64,000 bases of DNA from Daucus carota subsp. sativus (taxonomy: Eukaryota > Streptophyta > Magnoliopsida > Apiales > Apiaceae). The stretch is from positions 52,165,214-52,229,213 of the forward strand of contig NC_030381.2 in NCBI RefSeq assembly GCF_001625215.2. The letters run 5' to 3'. The position numbers and the translations under genes were made by a program. Shown here in pieces: positions 24,001 through 36,179 of this stretch; position 1 is the stretch's first letter; each line of letters starts with the position of its first letter. The notes under the pieces are model-generated. The model searched no databases and was not told where the DNA came from. It was given only the letters and a program-made list of their open reading frames with translations.

Positions 24001-24078
24001 AAATTCGCCTTTGACACAGAGACAGACCCTGTATCTCAAAGAGAAGAGGTTGGTGAGGAAAGCCCTTTAGATTTTTAG
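21013..24078 (+). CDS. Pentatricopeptide repeat protein (At1g73710-like)
   Basis: P-class PPR protein, 1,021 residues, intronless as most plant PPR genes are. PPR proteins bind organellar RNA and act in its processing, stability or translation. The N-terminus is rich in Ser, basic and hydrophobic residues and poor in acids, fitting a transit peptide. Repeats of about 35 residues run through most of the chain; clear examples begin TYNTLIDLYGKAGRLTDA, TFNTMIFTCGSHGHISEA, TYNIFLSLYADAGNIDAA and SYNTLIQMLSGGDLVDQA. No E or DYW editing domain follows, and the tail is acidic. It resembles Arabidopsis At1g73710, from memory about 990 residues. The start at 21013 is the first in-frame ATG; the next reasonable one is at 21138. 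The stop lies about 170 bp before a retrotransposon, so its 3' UTR is probably interrupted. Confidence 0.92.
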   Translation: MLLHSYNSRDPKRLDFYHNPPHSFPCSSPCKLLALHFSCNSMSFLGFNLLTQHSLLKGLDCCSLYPVSPCLKADKLMYNDVNLSGFRQDFRGVRGFVGFKLIKCNSRTLSAPTRIIVSGKRKKYGGELPSILRSLESGEEVGEALSLYYGRLSPKEQTVILKEQGSWEKVLRVFEWMKLQKEYVPNVIHYNVVLRKLGRAQKWDELRLCWSEMAKKGLLPSNNTYSMLVDVYGKAGLVKEAVLWIKHMKFRGMFPDEVTMSTVVKVLKDAREYDVAIKFYKDWCVGKIDLDSFIGSDNGSSLAPMSFKHFLSTELFRIGGRSLASNALPVVDAENSAQKPRLTATYNTLIDLYGKAGRLTDAADVFAEMLKSGVAVDTVTFNTMIFTCGSHGHISEAESLLGKMEERGVSPDTKTYNIFLSLYADAGNIDAAIKCYRKIRDVGLRPDVVTHRAILQVLCERRMVELVEAVIMDITKSGARIDKQSLPVIIKMYVNEGLTDRAKHLFEKYQFDGGLKSCTYAAIIDVYAEKGFWAEAEAVFYCKRDLVGQKKDVVEYNVMFKAYGKAKLYDRALSLFKSMRSNGTWPDECSYNTLIQMLSGGDLVDQARDLLSEMQGAGFKPQCITFSSLVGSYSRLGRLSDAVSIYREMVAAGVKPNEVVFGSIIDGYAEIGEIEDALHYFHVMEECGVSANQIVLTSLVKAYSKVGSVEGAKQVYMKMKDFPDGPDIIATNSMLNLYADLGMISEARLIFNNLIDKGWADGVSFATMMYLYKNMGMLDEAIDVAEEMRHSGLLRDCVSYNKVMACYATNGQLVECGELLHDMVNENLLPDAGTFKVLFTILKKGGIPSEAVSQLHSSYREGKPYSREAVLASVYSVVGLHAFALKSCESFLKEEVLLDSSAYNVAIYAYGATGRTNEALNIFMKMQDEGLEPDIVTFINLVGCYGRAGMLEGVKRIHSRLKYGEIDPSESLFKAVIDAYRNANRHDLAELVTQEMKFAFDTETDPVSQREEVGEESPLDF

Positions 24079-24247
24079 CTCCCAGATACGTTGTATATTT
24101 TGAATGACAAGGTAATTGGTCATATAGTGCAATCAATAGTAGTATACTTTTTTGGTGGGTTTCACTTACCAGATTTTTTGTTCTATCCGGTTGTGTTCAA
24201 CTTCTCATTTTGATTTTGTGACTTAGTTAGGGATTTTGGTAGGTCTC

Positions 24248-25499
24248 TGATAGAGCATATATTTATATATGCTTTTATATGATTTTATTCCCATAATTGT
24301 GGTATTTTGTAAATAATCGGGTAATTACTAATTGATTTTAAGTGTTTAATGGCAGGAAAATAAATATTCCTAAGTTGGATGAAACTAGCTTATTTGGGCT
24401 TGTATTTGATGGAAATTCGGACTTTATGGGCCACCTGCGCAGCAAATCTTGTTTGGGCCATAACTTGAGTTCCGGACGTCAGAATTAGACGATTCAACAG
24501 CCCACGCGAAGATATCTTAATTGTCTACAAGTTTAAAGTGTTCCAGCTATCTAAAGACAAAAGGATCAGCCCAGAATCAGGCCTGAAAGTCAGCCCACGA
24601 ATTTTGTCTCAGAATCCAACTTGTTTTAGGAAATCGGAATTGTTTTTCGAGGAAACCATTAAAACATTATTATTATTAGGGTTTTATGATTATTAGATAT
24701 CGAAGAGAGTGTATAGAGAGGTAGAGAAAGCTTTGGGAGATAATTTGAGCAAAGATTGAAGGGATTCAGTCCAAGTTCGAGAGATTTCGTCAAGTTGTAT
24801 TTTCTTCACTCTTGTACTCTTTTGACATGATTTCAGTAATATATATATTCGTGTTTTATTTAATTGTTATGAGTAACTAATCCTCTAATCCGAGGATTGG
24901 GGAGTATTTGTTGGCTTAATATGTTTGTTTGATCTAAGATTGTGGTTTCTCTATGTATGCTAATCTGTCATTGAGCGCTTAACACAGTTATAGGAGTCGC
25001 GAACCTGTAATTGTAACTGTAGGATTTATAATGAATCGGGAGAGGATTTATATTTCTTGTACATGATATGACAGACATAACTCAATTAATTAATCGGGAG
25101 ATTATTAGGTGAGTTGTGAAATAGAAAATCCTTGGTTCGTGATAGCTTATAATTTGGCTTTGATTGATCATGGGAGTGACTTCAAGGTTAAATTATAGGT
25201 ATTATTTTGTATCTTGGGAGAGAACATTATAATCAATAGAAGGATTGTTTTTAGCAGAGTAGAGACTTGCATATCACAATTGATTGACATTCATTGTAGC
25301 TAGCAAAGAAACCTGATTCTTGGATTGCTTTTTATCATCGTTAATTCACACTTTTAATTGCTTTATTAGTTTAATTTAGTTGATAGTAAAAACCACAATT
25401 TATTCTCTAAACTTCTAAATAGAAAGGAGTAATATACTTGATTTAATATTGTATTCAGTCCTTCCCTGAGAACGAACTTTACATAATTTTACTGCAACA
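24248..25499 (+). repeat. 5' LTR of the Athila element
   Basis: A 1,252-bp terminal repeat starting TGATAGAGCATATATTT and ending TTTTACTGCAACA. It has the same length as the 3' copy, and I saw no mismatch by eye. Confidence 0.95.
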
Positions 25500-25502
25500 A
25501 AT

Positions 25503-25520
25503 TGGCGCCGCTGCCGGGGA
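25503..25520 (+). other. Primer-binding site of the Athila element
   Basis: The 18 bases TGGCGCCGCTGCCGGGGA start three bases after the 5' LTR. They resemble the complement of a plant tRNA-Asp 3' end, the primer usually associated with Athila elements. Confidence 0.8.
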
Positions 25521-25627
25521 AGGCAGCAATATTAAGTTTAGGTTAATTATTTCTTATTGTTTAGATTTTATTAAATTTGTTTCCAAGGTCTATCTCATTG
25601 GTGTTTCGTTTCAGGTACACCTGATAT

Positions 25628-28600
25628 ATGCGAAGATCGAAAAGTGTTGGAAATTTCGAACCAGATCCGGAAATCGAGCGCACTTTTCGAGTTAGAAGGC
25701 AAGAAGCAAGGAAAAAGAAAGAGGAGGCCAAGATGACTGATAACAATAATGCAAACGAAAATCTCCATGTTATTGTTCCTAATGAGTCATCCATTCAGGA
25801 TCATGAGACTCCTAATCCTGCTAATTGCATGTACAAGACTCCTGCGATTGGTGCAACTCAATATAACATCAATCCCAGTCTTATTCAGATGGTGAGCAAT
25901 TCTGCTTTTGAAGGAGACATTGAGCGAGAGGATCCACACCGCCATCTAGAGCGCTTCGTGCAAATGTGTGGTTCTTTCAGAATCAATGGGGTTACTGCTG
26001 ATCAAATTCGTCTTCACATGTTCCCTTATTCTATAAAGGGAAAAGCTTTGGAATGGTTTCAACAGCTTTCAGATGCTACTCTAGCTACTTGGGATAATCT
26101 TTCTACTGAGTTCTTATCCAAATATTATCCTTCTGACAAGACTCAGCAAATGAGAGCAATTATTCTTACTTTCAAAGCACAACCAGGTGAAGGCTTGTAT
26201 CAGGCATGGGAGAGATATAAGGCATTGTTGAGAAAGTGTCCACATCATGGTTACGAGGAGTGGATGGTTCTGAGCACTTTCTATGGAGCTCTAAATTCTG
26301 ATATTCGGCTGAGTTTGGATGTTGCAGCTGGAGGAAATTTTAAGAAAGCACCTGTTACTCAAGCTAAGGCACTTCTCGAGGAATTAGCCTCAAATAACTA
26401 TGCTTGGGCACCTAGTGGTACAAGCTCAGTGAAATCAGCACAAGACACTGAGATGATGAACTTGCTCACTCTGAAATTGGATGCTCTTACTCAAGAAGTT
26501 CGTGGACAAAGGGCAAATGTCAATGCTATTTCTACTCCAATGGAAGGGTATAATGATCCTGGTACTGATCAATACTTACATGCGCAACAATTTCCAGAGG
26601 AAGCAGCTTTCATCCAAGGAAGACAATCATGGCCTGTTCAGAATAATTCTTATTACAATCCAAATCAGAGGCCCAACAACAATCTTTCCTACAACAACAA
26701 TCATGCTGTTAATCCATCATATGCAGCTCAGAAGCAGCAACCTCCCGGTTTCCAACCACGTCAGCAGTATCCAAATCAACAACAGTTTCAACTTCCACCA
26801 AAGGACAAGAAAGAACCTGCTGATTGGGAAATTGCACTCAGCAAGATGATACAAGGGACGACTGGAGCTTTTGCCAATATGGAAACCAAATTTGAAAAAG
26901 TGGAGTCAAGGCTTGATCAGATGGCTTCATCACAAAAGATGTTGGAAGTTCAAATTGGGCAAATTGCTAATAAGGTTGGTGTTCGTGAGCAAGGATCTCT
27001 ACCTAGTCAACCAGATTTGAAGGGTAATGAGCAATGCAAGGCTATCACTTTGAGGAATGGAAGAGAATTGCCCGAAGTCGAGGTTGTCAAGCGTAATGAA
27101 AAGGGCCCTTCAAAGAAAGACGAGCTAGTTGAATCTGAGGCTGAAATTTCAGAAAAGGAAAATGATGAGCAGAAAGAAGATGAAATTACACCAAAGGTAC
27201 CAGTGAAACCATATGTTCCTCCAATCCCTTTCCCACAAAGGCTGCATAACAAGAAGTTGGAGAAACAATATGAGAAATTCTTGCAAACCTTTCGGCAATT
27301 GCATATAAATATTCCTTTTGCTGATGCCTTGGCACAAATGCCATTATATGCCAAATTTTTGAAGGAGATGTTGTCTAGAAAGCGAAAACTTGAAGATGTG
27401 GAAACCATTACTCTCAATGCGGAGTGTAGTGCAGTCATTCAAAAATCAATTCCGCAAAAGTTAAAAGATCCCGGAAGCTTCTCTTTGCCATGCACTATTG
27501 GAAAGATGGAGAATATTAAAGCCTTATGTGATTTGGGGGCTAGTGTAAGTTTGATGCCATACTCCATTTGCAAGAGGCTTGGTCTTGGAGAGCTCAAGAA
27601 GACCAGAATCTCACTTCAGTTGGCAGATCGTACAATCAAGCATCCTTTGGGAGTCATAGAGGATGTACTTGTCAAGGTAGATAAATTCTTTATTCCTTGT
27701 GATTTTGTGGTGTTGGAGATGGATGAAGATGTGGAGATGCCCATAATCTTGGGAAGGCCCTTTTTGGCTACTGCTGGAACCACGATCGATGTCAAAGCTG
27801 GGAAGCTCACATTGAATGTTGGTGATGAAAAGGTTGAGTTCGATCTCAACAAAGCACTGAAGATGCCTTCAATTGACGCTACATGTTTCAATGTTGACAT
27901 AGTTGATGAGATTGTGAAGAATGGTGATGTAGACTTGGAGGACCAAGTACAAACTCCAACTGACAAAGAAGGTGAGGACAAACTTGCATTAGAGATGCAA
28001 AAACCAGGTATGCCAATGATTGAGATGGCATTTTCAATTTCAGAGGCACCTCAGGTAGAACTCAAACCTCTTCCTTCTAATCTAAAATATGCTTTTCTTG
28101 GTGATAATGAGACATATCCTGTGGTCGTATCTTCTTTACTTGATGATGATGAACTTGAAAAATTGTTAAATGTGCTAAAAAAATTTAAATCATCAATAGG
28201 TTGGACAATTCAGGATATCAAGGGAATTAGCCCCGCTCTTTGCATGCATAGGATTGACTTAGAAGATAATCATAAACCAGTGATTGAAGGACAAAGAAGA
28301 TTAAATCCTAACTTGCAAGATGTGGTAAAAAAGGAGATAACTAAGTTGTTAGATGCGGGTATTATATATTCTGTTCCACATAGTAAATGGGTTAGTCCTA
28401 TTCATGTTGTGCCTAAGAAGGGTGGGATGACTGTTGTGAAAAATGAAAAGAATGAATTAATTCCCACAAGAACTGTAACAGGTTGGAGAGTCTGTATTGA
28501 TTATAGGAAATTAAATAACGCTACTCGTAAGGATCACTTTCCCCTCCCATTTATTGATCAAATGTTAGAAAGACTTGCAGGTAATGAGTATTATAATTTC

Positions 28601-30958
28601 CTAGATGGTTTCTCAGGATATTTTCAGATTCCTATTGCTCCTGAGGATCAAGAAAAGACAACCTTTACTTGTCCGTATGGCACATTTGCTTATCGTAGAC
28701 TACCCTTTGGTTTGTGTAATGGCCCGTCTACGTTTCAACGACTTATGACGGCTATTTTCTCTGATTTTATAGGAAAAACCATGGAAGTCTTCATGGATGA
28801 CTTCACTGTATATGGTTCTTCCTTTGATACTTGTTTGACTAATCTTTCTCAAGTGTTGCAGAGATGTGCAGAAACTAACCTTGTTCTTAATTGGGAGAAG
28901 TGTCACTTCATGGTGAAAGAAGGCATTGTGCTTGGGCACAAGATTTCTAGTAAGGGCATTGAGGTGGACAGGGCCAAAATCGAAGTGATTGAGAAGCTAC
29001 CCCCACCTTCTTCTGTGAAGGGGATTAGAAGTTTTCTTGGACATGCCGGTTTTTACCGTCGTTTTATCAAGGATTTTTCTAAAATTTCTCGCCCTCTTTG
29101 TAATTTGCTTGAAAAAGATAGTGATTTTGATTTTGATGATAGTTGTCTTGTTTCTTTTAACAGGCTGAAGAAAGAGCTTACTTCGGCACCTATAATGTCA
29201 GCGCCTGATTGGAGCTTGCCTTTTGAACTTATGTGTGATGCAAGTGACTATGCTGTTGGTGCAGTTCTAGGACAAAAGAAGGACAAGCGCATGCACGTGA
29301 TTTATTATGCAAGCAAGACACTTGATAATGCACAAATCAACTATGCTACTACAGAGAAAGAGCTACTTGCTGTTGTTTTTGCCTTTGACAAATTTAGATC
29401 CTATCTTGTGGGATCTAAAGTGATTGTTTATACGGATCATGCTGCGATTCGTTATTTGATGTCAAAGAAGGATGCCAAACCTCGTCTGATCCGTTGGATA
29501 CTCTTACTTCAAGAATTTGATCTTGAAATTCGAGACAAGAAAGGCTCTGAAAATCTAGTAGCTGATCATCTTTCAAGATTGGACCAAGGCGATGGAGTGA
29601 TAGGTGATGATATGCCTATCAATGAACTATTTCCGGAAGAAGCACTTTTGGTTGTCTCGATGTCTACACCATGGTATGCAGATTTTGTCAATTACATAGT
29701 CAGAGGTATTGTGCCATCAGAACTTAATTATCAACAAAAGAAAAAATTTCTTTCTGATGTAAAACATTACTTCTGGGAAGAACCTCTGCTCTATAAAGAA
29801 TGTGCTGATGGGATTATGAGAAGATGTGTTCCTCACGATGAAATTCCTAATATCCTTAAGCATTGTCATGCTTTGGAGTGTGGTGGGCACAATAGTAGTA
29901 TGAAAACAGTGGCAAAAATCTGGCAATCAGGATTCTATTGGCCTTCAATGTATCAAGACGCGAGAAATTTTGTTTCCACTTGTGATAGATGTCAAAGGAC
30001 AGGAAACATATCGAGACAGAATGAGATGCCTCTACAGCCTATTCTTGAGGTTGAGCTGTTTGATGTATGGGGGATAGATTTCATGGGTCCCTTTCCATCT
30101 TCCTATGGGAACAAGTATATTCTAGTGGGAGTTGATTATGTCTCGAAATGGGTGGAAGCAATTGCTAGTCCTACCAATGATGCTAGAGTGGTGAAAAAGT
30201 TCTTACAAAAGCATGTCTTCACAAGATTTGGAGTGCCCAGAGCTATTATCAATGATGGAGGGTCTCACTTTTGCAATAAACTGATTGAAGACCTTTTAAA
30301 AAAGTATGGTGTGACTCAAAAAGTTGCGACACCTTATCACCCTCAAACGAGTGGGCAAGTGGAGATTTCAAATCGAGAGCTGAAGCAAATTCTTGAGAAG
30401 ACAGTGACGAGCTCTCGCAAAGATTGGTCGAGGAAGCTGGATGATGCTTTATGGGCATACCGTACAGCCTTCAAGACACCTATTGGAATGTCTCCCTATA
30501 GGTTGGTTTTTGGAAAATCTTGTCATCTCCCTGTGGAATTGGAGCATAAAGCATATTGGGCAACAAGATTCTTGAACATGGAGTTGAAAGATGCGGGACT
30601 AAACAGGCTGATGCAACTCAGTGAACTTGATGAATTGAGACTCCAATCCTATGAAAGTGCTGCAAGTTATAAGCAAAAGACCAAATTGTGGCATGACAAG
30701 CATATTCAAAAGAAAGATTTCGAAGTCGGACAAAAGGTTCTTTTGTTTAATTCAAGACTGAAACTTTTTCCTGGAAAACTCAAGTCACGATGGTCTGGAC
30801 CCTTTGAAATTGCTAAAGTATATCCATATGGTACCGTGGCAATTACTCGAGAGGGGTCTGAAATTTTTAAGGTGAATGGTCAGAGGCTCAAGCCATATTT
30901 GATCGGGAAAGAGTCACAAGGAGGAGATCATTATCTTCTCACTGATTCCAGAACTTGA
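25628..30958 (+). CDS. Retrotransposon gag-pol polyprotein (Athila type)
   Basis: A single frame of 1,776 codons. In order it carries a gag domain of the plant retrotransposon type, a Gln/Asn-rich linker, an aspartic protease region, reverse transcriptase, RNase H, and an integrase with zinc-binding and catalytic core regions. This domain order (integrase last) marks the Ty3/gypsy superfamily. It belongs to the mobile element, not to the host gene set. Confidence 0.93.
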   Translation: MRRSKSVGNFEPDPEIERTFRVRRQEARKKKEEAKMTDNNNANENLHVIVPNESSIQDHETPNPANCMYKTPAIGATQYNINPSLIQMVSNSAFEGDIEREDPHRHLERFVQMCGSFRINGVTADQIRLHMFPYSIKGKALEWFQQLSDATLATWDNLSTEFLSKYYPSDKTQQMRAIILTFKAQPGEGLYQAWERYKALLRKCPHHGYEEWMVLSTFYGALNSDIRLSLDVAAGGNFKKAPVTQAKALLEELASNNYAWAPSGTSSVKSAQDTEMMNLLTLKLDALTQEVRGQRANVNAISTPMEGYNDPGTDQYLHAQQFPEEAAFIQGRQSWPVQNNSYYNPNQRPNNNLSYNNNHAVNPSYAAQKQQPPGFQPRQQYPNQQQFQLPPKDKKEPADWEIALSKMIQGTTGAFANMETKFEKVESRLDQMASSQKMLEVQIGQIANKVGVREQGSLPSQPDLKGNEQCKAITLRNGRELPEVEVVKRNEKGPSKKDELVESEAEISEKENDEQKEDEITPKVPVKPYVPPIPFPQRLHNKKLEKQYEKFLQTFRQLHINIPFADALAQMPLYAKFLKEMLSRKRKLEDVETITLNAECSAVIQKSIPQKLKDPGSFSLPCTIGKMENIKALCDLGASVSLMPYSICKRLGLGELKKTRISLQLADRTIKHPLGVIEDVLVKVDKFFIPCDFVVLEMDEDVEMPIILGRPFLATAGTTIDVKAGKLTLNVGDEKVEFDLNKALKMPSIDATCFNVDIVDEIVKNGDVDLEDQVQTPTDKEGEDKLALEMQKPGMPMIEMAFSISEAPQVELKPLPSNLKYAFLGDNETYPVVVSSLLDDDELEKLLNVLKKFKSSIGWTIQDIKGISPALCMHRIDLEDNHKPVIEGQRRLNPNLQDVVKKEITKLLDAGIIYSVPHSKWVSPIHVVPKKGGMTVVKNEKNELIPTRTVTGWRVCIDYRKLNNATRKDHFPLPFIDQMLERLAGNEYYNFLDGFSGYFQIPIAPEDQEKTTFTCPYGTFAYRRLPFGLCNGPSTFQRLMTAIFSDFIGKTMEVFMDDFTVYGSSFDTCLTNLSQVLQRCAETNLVLNWEKCHFMVKEGIVLGHKISSKGIEVDRAKIEVIEKLPPPSSVKGIRSFLGHAGFYRRFIKDFSKISRPLCNLLEKDSDFDFDDSCLVSFNRLKKELTSAPIMSAPDWSLPFELMCDASDYAVGAVLGQKKDKRMHVIYYASKTLDNAQINYATTEKELLAVVFAFDKFRSYLVGSKVIVYTDHAAIRYLMSKKDAKPRLIRWILLLQEFDLEIRDKKGSENLVADHLSRLDQGDGVIGDDMPINELFPEEALLVVSMSTPWYADFVNYIVRGIVPSELNYQQKKKFLSDVKHYFWEEPLLYKECADGIMRRCVPHDEIPNILKHCHALECGGHNSSMKTVAKIWQSGFYWPSMYQDARNFVSTCDRCQRTGNISRQNEMPLQPILEVELFDVWGIDFMGPFPSSYGNKYILVGVDYVSKWVEAIASPTNDARVVKKFLQKHVFTRFGVPRAIINDGGSHFCNKLIEDLLKKYGVTQKVATPYHPQTSGQVEISNRELKQILEKTVTSSRKDWSRKLDDALWAYRTAFKTPIGMSPYRLVFGKSCHLPVELEHKAYWATRFLNMELKDAGLNRLMQLSELDELRLQSYESAASYKQKTKLWHDKHIQKKDFEVGQKVLLFNSRLKLFPGKLKSRWSGPFEIAKVYPYGTVAITREGSEIFKVNGQRLKPYLIGKESQGGDHYLLTDSRT

Positions 30959-31169
30959 TCCAGAACAGGCGTCCGGCTAAATGACGTTAACGACAGCGCT
31001 TCTTGGGAGGCAACCCAAGGTTATATGTATATGTATATGTAATTCTTACGTATAACTTCTATTCACACAATTGATTTTCTCCAACTCTATGCGTTGATGG
31101 GTGTGTTCAGTGTTTCAGGTTATGATATGAATGAAATTTGTGAAAGAATCTTAGCTCGTTGTGGTTTGT

Positions 31170-31883
31170 CATTAGTGCACGATCATGCACTCTCTCATGC
31201 ACCTATATTGAGCCTACGTGACATTTTTCTTCGAGTTGCATGGTCATGCAATCTGCTGCATTATCATGTCCTTCGCAACCTGCCCCTCGACTGGATTTTC
31301 AGGACCTGGCATGCTCGTGCACTTTTGTGCATGATCAGTGCAGTCACAAGTGAGTGTGCGTCTGATTCTTCTCTGTTTTGCACGGTCATGCGGCTTCTGG
31401 AGCTTGCTCATGCACTCTAACTGATGATCTCGACTGAATTCATACGGCCCTGCACGATCGTGCACTTCTATGACATGCCCGTGCAGTCACTTGTCTGGGC
31501 TACGTGCGTTTTCTATGGCTAGAGCATGGTCGTGCACTATATTGCATGATCATGCTATACTCCTGCAGCTTCTTAAAAAAAAAAAAAAAAAAAAAAAAAT
31601 AGGTTTGTTATAATAACTAATATTTATTTTGCTTGTAGTTATATTATGTTATTTATATAAGTAAAAAAATATATTTATGTTCTATTATATTATATTTTAG
31701 GTAAAAACAAAATAATATTATATATTATTGTGTATTTATATATATATGTATATATATAAATAGATTATTTAGTTAATTTGTTATTTATACATTATTATAT
31801 ATATATACTTATTTGTTTATAGTAGCAAAAAAAAAAAACATATATATTATTTTATACTATATTAATAATTATATGTAGCGTTA

Positions 31884-31914
<31 letters not shown>

Positions 31915-32030
31915 TTCTTTGTTATTTAATATTCTATTAGTTAGTATATATTTTACAGGCTGCTACGGAACTGCAGGAGTATACATATACACACAGTTGC
32001 ACGCTTTTGCACATAGCCGCACGATCATGT
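31170..32030. repeat. Cluster of degenerate TGCACGATCGTGCA palindromes
   Basis: Between the gag-pol frame and the third frame, a near-palindromic motif of consensus TGCAYGRTCRTGCAC recurs about ten times in some 400 bp (for example near 31175, 31238, 31309, 31379 and 31452), with weaker copies near 32005-32025. AT-rich simple sequence and a poly-A run (about 31575-31599) lie between. Function is unknown. Confidence 0.7.
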
Positions 32031-32192
32031 CTCCTTTCTTTTCCTTCTGAAACCCTACCGCTGCTCATCTGTTGTTGGGATATCGAAGTCGTATATGATT
32101 TTAGTCTTGCGCAGGCCTCATCCAAGAAAACCAGTCTGCCTGAAACTTGCCCATAACCTGTTTGATTGATTGATTGAAAGATCAAATCGACC

Positions 32193-33344
32193 ATGAAGCC
32201 TTCAACTCGTGGCACAAAACGAAAGGGCCAATCTGTGGCTACACCTCCAGCTTCTGGTTCTTGTAAAAAGCAGGCCTCATCTTCTCTATCACGCTCCAAG
32301 CCCGGTACTCCATTGTATCTCCAAAACTTGAGCGATGTCCAACGTAAAAAGTTTGATGAGTTGGCTCTTCGAGGTGTACAACCCAATCGTTACGCCGATA
32401 AAACTGCTCTTGCCAGAATCGGATTGTTAGATGATGTTACTCGGCTATTACGCGGCATTGGTTGGGAGCAATTGCTCGATTTTAATGTTGACACATATGA
32501 AGAGCTCGTGTATGAATTCTTGTGCACTTTTGAATTCAAAGAGGGTGATGAAGCAAAGGTTATCGAGCCTGCTATGCACTTTCGGTTGATGGGAAAACAA
32601 CATGTTTTGACAGGGATGCAATTAGAGAACATATTTGGTTGGAAGCGATTTGTTCAACAGGAGCTGCCCGAGTTTGCCGCAAAAGATTTCTGGAGTAGTC
32701 TGACAAAGGATTCAGATGTATATTCAGGTCGAAGTTCTAAATCATCTAAGATATTTAATCCTTCATACCGGTATATATATAAACTGTTTGCATACACTTT
32801 GTTTGGCCGCGAAAATATTGGACCTGTATCAAATCTTGAATTGGCTATCTTATATTGTGTTGACCATGGCATCAAAGTGGGATTTGTGACTATACTTGGT
32901 AGACGGTTCAAGGAGGTTATTGCTCAAAAAGAGGGTCCAATATATGTGGGTTGCTTTGTTACCATGATTGCTACACATCTTAAAATTCTTGACGATGTTT
33001 CCCGGAAGCTTACTAAGCATCCAAACAAGTTACTTGATCTTCCAAGTTTGGTTGCTATGCGCTTTCTGAGAAGGTCTGGGGAGCATTATGAGATCATATC
33101 TCATGAGCAAGTGCCTACTTCGGTGTTGACAGTGCCAGCTGCAGTGGCACATGAGAAAGTGCCATTACCAGAGGCTGATGCTACTGATTCTTTGAGGAAT
33201 AGAGTCGATAAGCTAGAAACTTCTTTTCAGGAGTTAAAAGCTGATATTGGGATTGTTCGAACAGAACTTGCAGGTCAGCAGGATTTGTTGAACAAGATGT
33301 TTGATTACATGAAGTTTCACTTTCCTCGTCCACCTCCACGCTGA
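32193..33344 (+). CDS. Third frame of the Athila element (ATHILA ORF-1 / env-position protein)
   Basis: A 383-codon frame in the position where Athila elements carry an extra, sometimes env-like, frame. The N-terminus is basic and Ser/Pro-rich, the middle resembles the plant ATHILA ORF-1 family, and the C-terminal part (about residues 330-375) looks like a coiled coil. I see no signal peptide or clear membrane segment. Its role is not established. Confidence 0.75.
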   Translation: MKPSTRGTKRKGQSVATPPASGSCKKQASSSLSRSKPGTPLYLQNLSDVQRKKFDELALRGVQPNRYADKTALARIGLLDDVTRLLRGIGWEQLLDFNVDTYEELVYEFLCTFEFKEGDEAKVIEPAMHFRLMGKQHVLTGMQLENIFGWKRFVQQELPEFAAKDFWSSLTKDSDVYSGRSSKSSKIFNPSYRYIYKLFAYTLFGRENIGPVSNLELAILYCVDHGIKVGFVTILGRRFKEVIAQKEGPIYVGCFVTMIATHLKILDDVSRKLTKHPNKLLDLPSLVAMRFLRRSGEHYEIISHEQVPTSVLTVPAAVAHEKVPLPEADATDSLRNRVDKLETSFQELKADIGIVRTELAGQQDLLNKMFDYMKFHFPRPPPR

Positions 33345-34907
33345 CCATGGATCAAGAGGCTTCATGCGTACGCATAGGGGAGTACTTCTTTCATACCTTT
33401 GTATTTCCTTCCACCATTAGTAGTAATTGTGTCATTGAGGACATTGACCCATTTAAGTGTGGGGATGTGTTCTCAAGGCGAATAATATTATATTAAAAAT
33501 ATATATATATAAAAAAACAAAAAAAAAATGAAATAATAAAAAAATTTATATTGCCTTGTCTTAAATTTAGGATATTCATGATACTTGCATTTAAATTAGA
33601 GCATATAGTTAGTTAATTTAGCATGCATTTTTTTTATTTTTTAATTTTTTATTTTTATTATATTTTCTTTTTAGTTTGCATTTGCACAATTCCATGAATG
33701 TTTGTCGACCAAGTCAATTTCCTATGATGAGTTTATTTGCATAATTTCTTGGCTAGTAATCTTGATCATATGTGATGTCTTGCATGCTTAGAAATTGCTT
33801 GTGCGGGAACTTGTAATTACACTATAACTGTTCTAGAGGCGAGATTTAGACTAGCTTATTTCTTGAGTCTTAGCTATGAGCCGGGCGTAGAATTTTGACT
33901 ATTCCCTTTTGAGCTGAGAGTCTATAATTCTTAAGTGAGGGGGAGCTTTGGGATATACATGCTTTTCTAAAAAAAAAAAAGAGAGAAAAAAAGAAGAAAA
34001 AAAATAGACACATATATTAGCAATAAAGTTCACGAAAAAAAAAAATGGTGGTAGAATTGACTAGGTTGGGCTCATTAATACTCGAGTAATTAAGTCTGAG
34101 GGGACTTTGTGCCTAGTAACCTAAAGCCTTTCATGGTTTGGGATTGCTGACCCAACACTCGCTAAATGGGTATTAGTGCATAAATCTTTTGGGATCTCAA
34201 CCATTGCACGGTCAAATAAGCCATCGAAAGCATGTGTGAACAATTTGGTTGGTGAAGTCTTATGGTGGTCGTAACTCACTTACCCTGAGAAGCGTCCCGA
34301 CCTTAGACCGAGCATGTACACACCAAATAATAGATATTGAAAAAAAAGAAAAAAAAAAGAGAAAAGAAAAAGAGCATATATAAGAGAGGCATGGAAGTTC
34401 CTTGGTGACCCTAAGCTGTAGTTGACTCTAATGTGACGAAGTGTTTAAGCATTATTCTTATTAACGACTCATGGCTAAGATTCTGTTGAAGTTTGTTGGT
34501 CTTTATGTTGTTTCATTAGAGAGCATGTTGAGCACACACGATGCACTCCGTACTTGTAGTGGAAGAGTTGCATGACTAATATGTGAGATAGATGAAATCC
34601 TTGATTGTTGCATATTCTGAGGATTATATGTTGACAAGGTGGATAATTTCATGATTGGGATCTATGCATATTCATTTAGTTTGCATTCATATTAGTTGCA
34701 TTCTTAAGACTTGGCAGAAAAAAATGAATTTTGTGGGTACATTCACTACAGGCCCTCACGAGACCTTACTCGTCCACTAGGGCTGCCTAGGGGTTTAAAG
34801 GGCTTGTTGCATATGCCAAATGCAACCGTGATCACCTACGAAAGTGGTATATATCTATTAGGTGTTAGTTTTATTTATTTTATTTGCCCGAGGACGTGCA
34901 AAACACT

Positions 34908-34922
34908 AAGTGTGGGGATATT
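34908..34922 (+). other. Polypurine tract of the Athila element
   Basis: TAAGTGTGGGGATATT directly abuts the 3' LTR, the position of the plus-strand primer. The 13-base core TAAGTGTGGGGAT also occurs at 33454, about 110 bases after the third frame. Confidence 0.75.
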
Positions 34923-36174
34923 TGATAGAGCATATATTTATATATGCTTTTATATGATTTTATTCCCATAATTGTGGTATTTTGTAAATAATCGGGTAAT
35001 TACTAATTGATTTTAAGTGTTTAATGGCAGGAAAATAAATATTCCTAAGTTGGATGAAACTAGCTTATTTGGGCTTGTATTTGATGGAAATTCGGACTTT
35101 ATGGGCCACCTGCGCAGCAAATCTTGTTTGGGCCATAACTTGAGTTCCGGACGTCAGAATTAGACGATTCAACAGCCCACGCGAAGATATCTTAATTGTC
35201 TACAAGTTTAAAGTGTTCCAGCTATCTAAAGACAAAAGGATCAGCCCAGAATCAGGCCTGAAAGTCAGCCCACGAATTTTGTCTCAGAATCCAACTTGTT
35301 TTAGGAAATCGGAATTGTTTTTCGAGGAAACCATTAAAACATTATTATTATTAGGGTTTTATGATTATTAGATATCGAAGAGAGTGTATAGAGAGGTAGA
35401 GAAAGCTTTGGGAGATAATTTGAGCAAAGATTGAAGGGATTCAGTCCAAGTTCGAGAGATTTCGTCAAGTTGTATTTTCTTCACTCTTGTACTCTTTTGA
35501 CATGATTTCAGTAATATATATATTCGTGTTTTATTTAATTGTTATGAGTAACTAATCCTCTAATCCGAGGATTGGGGAGTATTTGTTGGCTTAATATGTT
35601 TGTTTGATCTAAGATTGTGGTTTCTCTATGTATGCTAATCTGTCATTGAGCGCTTAACACAGTTATAGGAGTCGCGAACCTGTAATTGTAACTGTAGGAT
35701 TTATAATGAATCGGGAGAGGATTTATATTTCTTGTACATGATATGACAGACATAACTCAATTAATTAATCGGGAGATTATTAGGTGAGTTGTGAAATAGA
35801 AAATCCTTGGTTCGTGATAGCTTATAATTTGGCTTTGATTGATCATGGGAGTGACTTCAAGGTTAAATTATAGGTATTATTTTGTATCTTGGGAGAGAAC
35901 ATTATAATCAATAGAAGGATTGTTTTTAGCAGAGTAGAGACTTGCATATCACAATTGATTGACATTCATTGTAGCTAGCAAAGAAACCTGATTCTTGGAT
36001 TGCTTTTTATCATCGTTAATTCACACTTTTAATTGCTTTATTAGTTTAATTTAGTTGATAGTAAAAACCACAATTTATTCTCTAAACTTCTAAATAGAAA
36101 GGAGTAATATACTTGATTTAATATTGTATTCAGTCCTTCCCTGAGAACGAACTTTACATAATTTTACTGCAACA
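34923..36174 (+). repeat. 3' LTR of the Athila element
   Basis: A 1,252-bp copy of the 5' LTR, ending CAACA and followed by the GTCTC target duplication. Confidence 0.95.
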
Positions 36175-36179
36175 GTCTC

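Larger units (their letters stand above)
24248..36174 (+). mobile_element. Athila-lineage Ty3/gypsy LTR retrotransposon
   Basis: An 11.9-kb element with two 1,252-bp LTRs beginning TG and ending CA, flanked by a 5-bp target duplication GTCTC (24243-24247 and 36175-36179). Parts in order: 5' LTR, primer-binding site, one gag-pol frame, a repeat-rich spacer, a third frame of the Athila type, a long non-coding 3' region, polypurine tract and 3' LTR. The lineage call rests on the gag and third-frame sequences and the tRNA-Asp-like primer site. It looks whole; I noted no breaks in the two main frames. I saw no differences between the LTRs on reading, so insertion was recent. Confidence 0.95.

Noticed and set aside
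25561-30458. Several minus-strand frames within the retroelement
   Set aside because: All are shadows of the gag-pol frame; none resembles a protein family.
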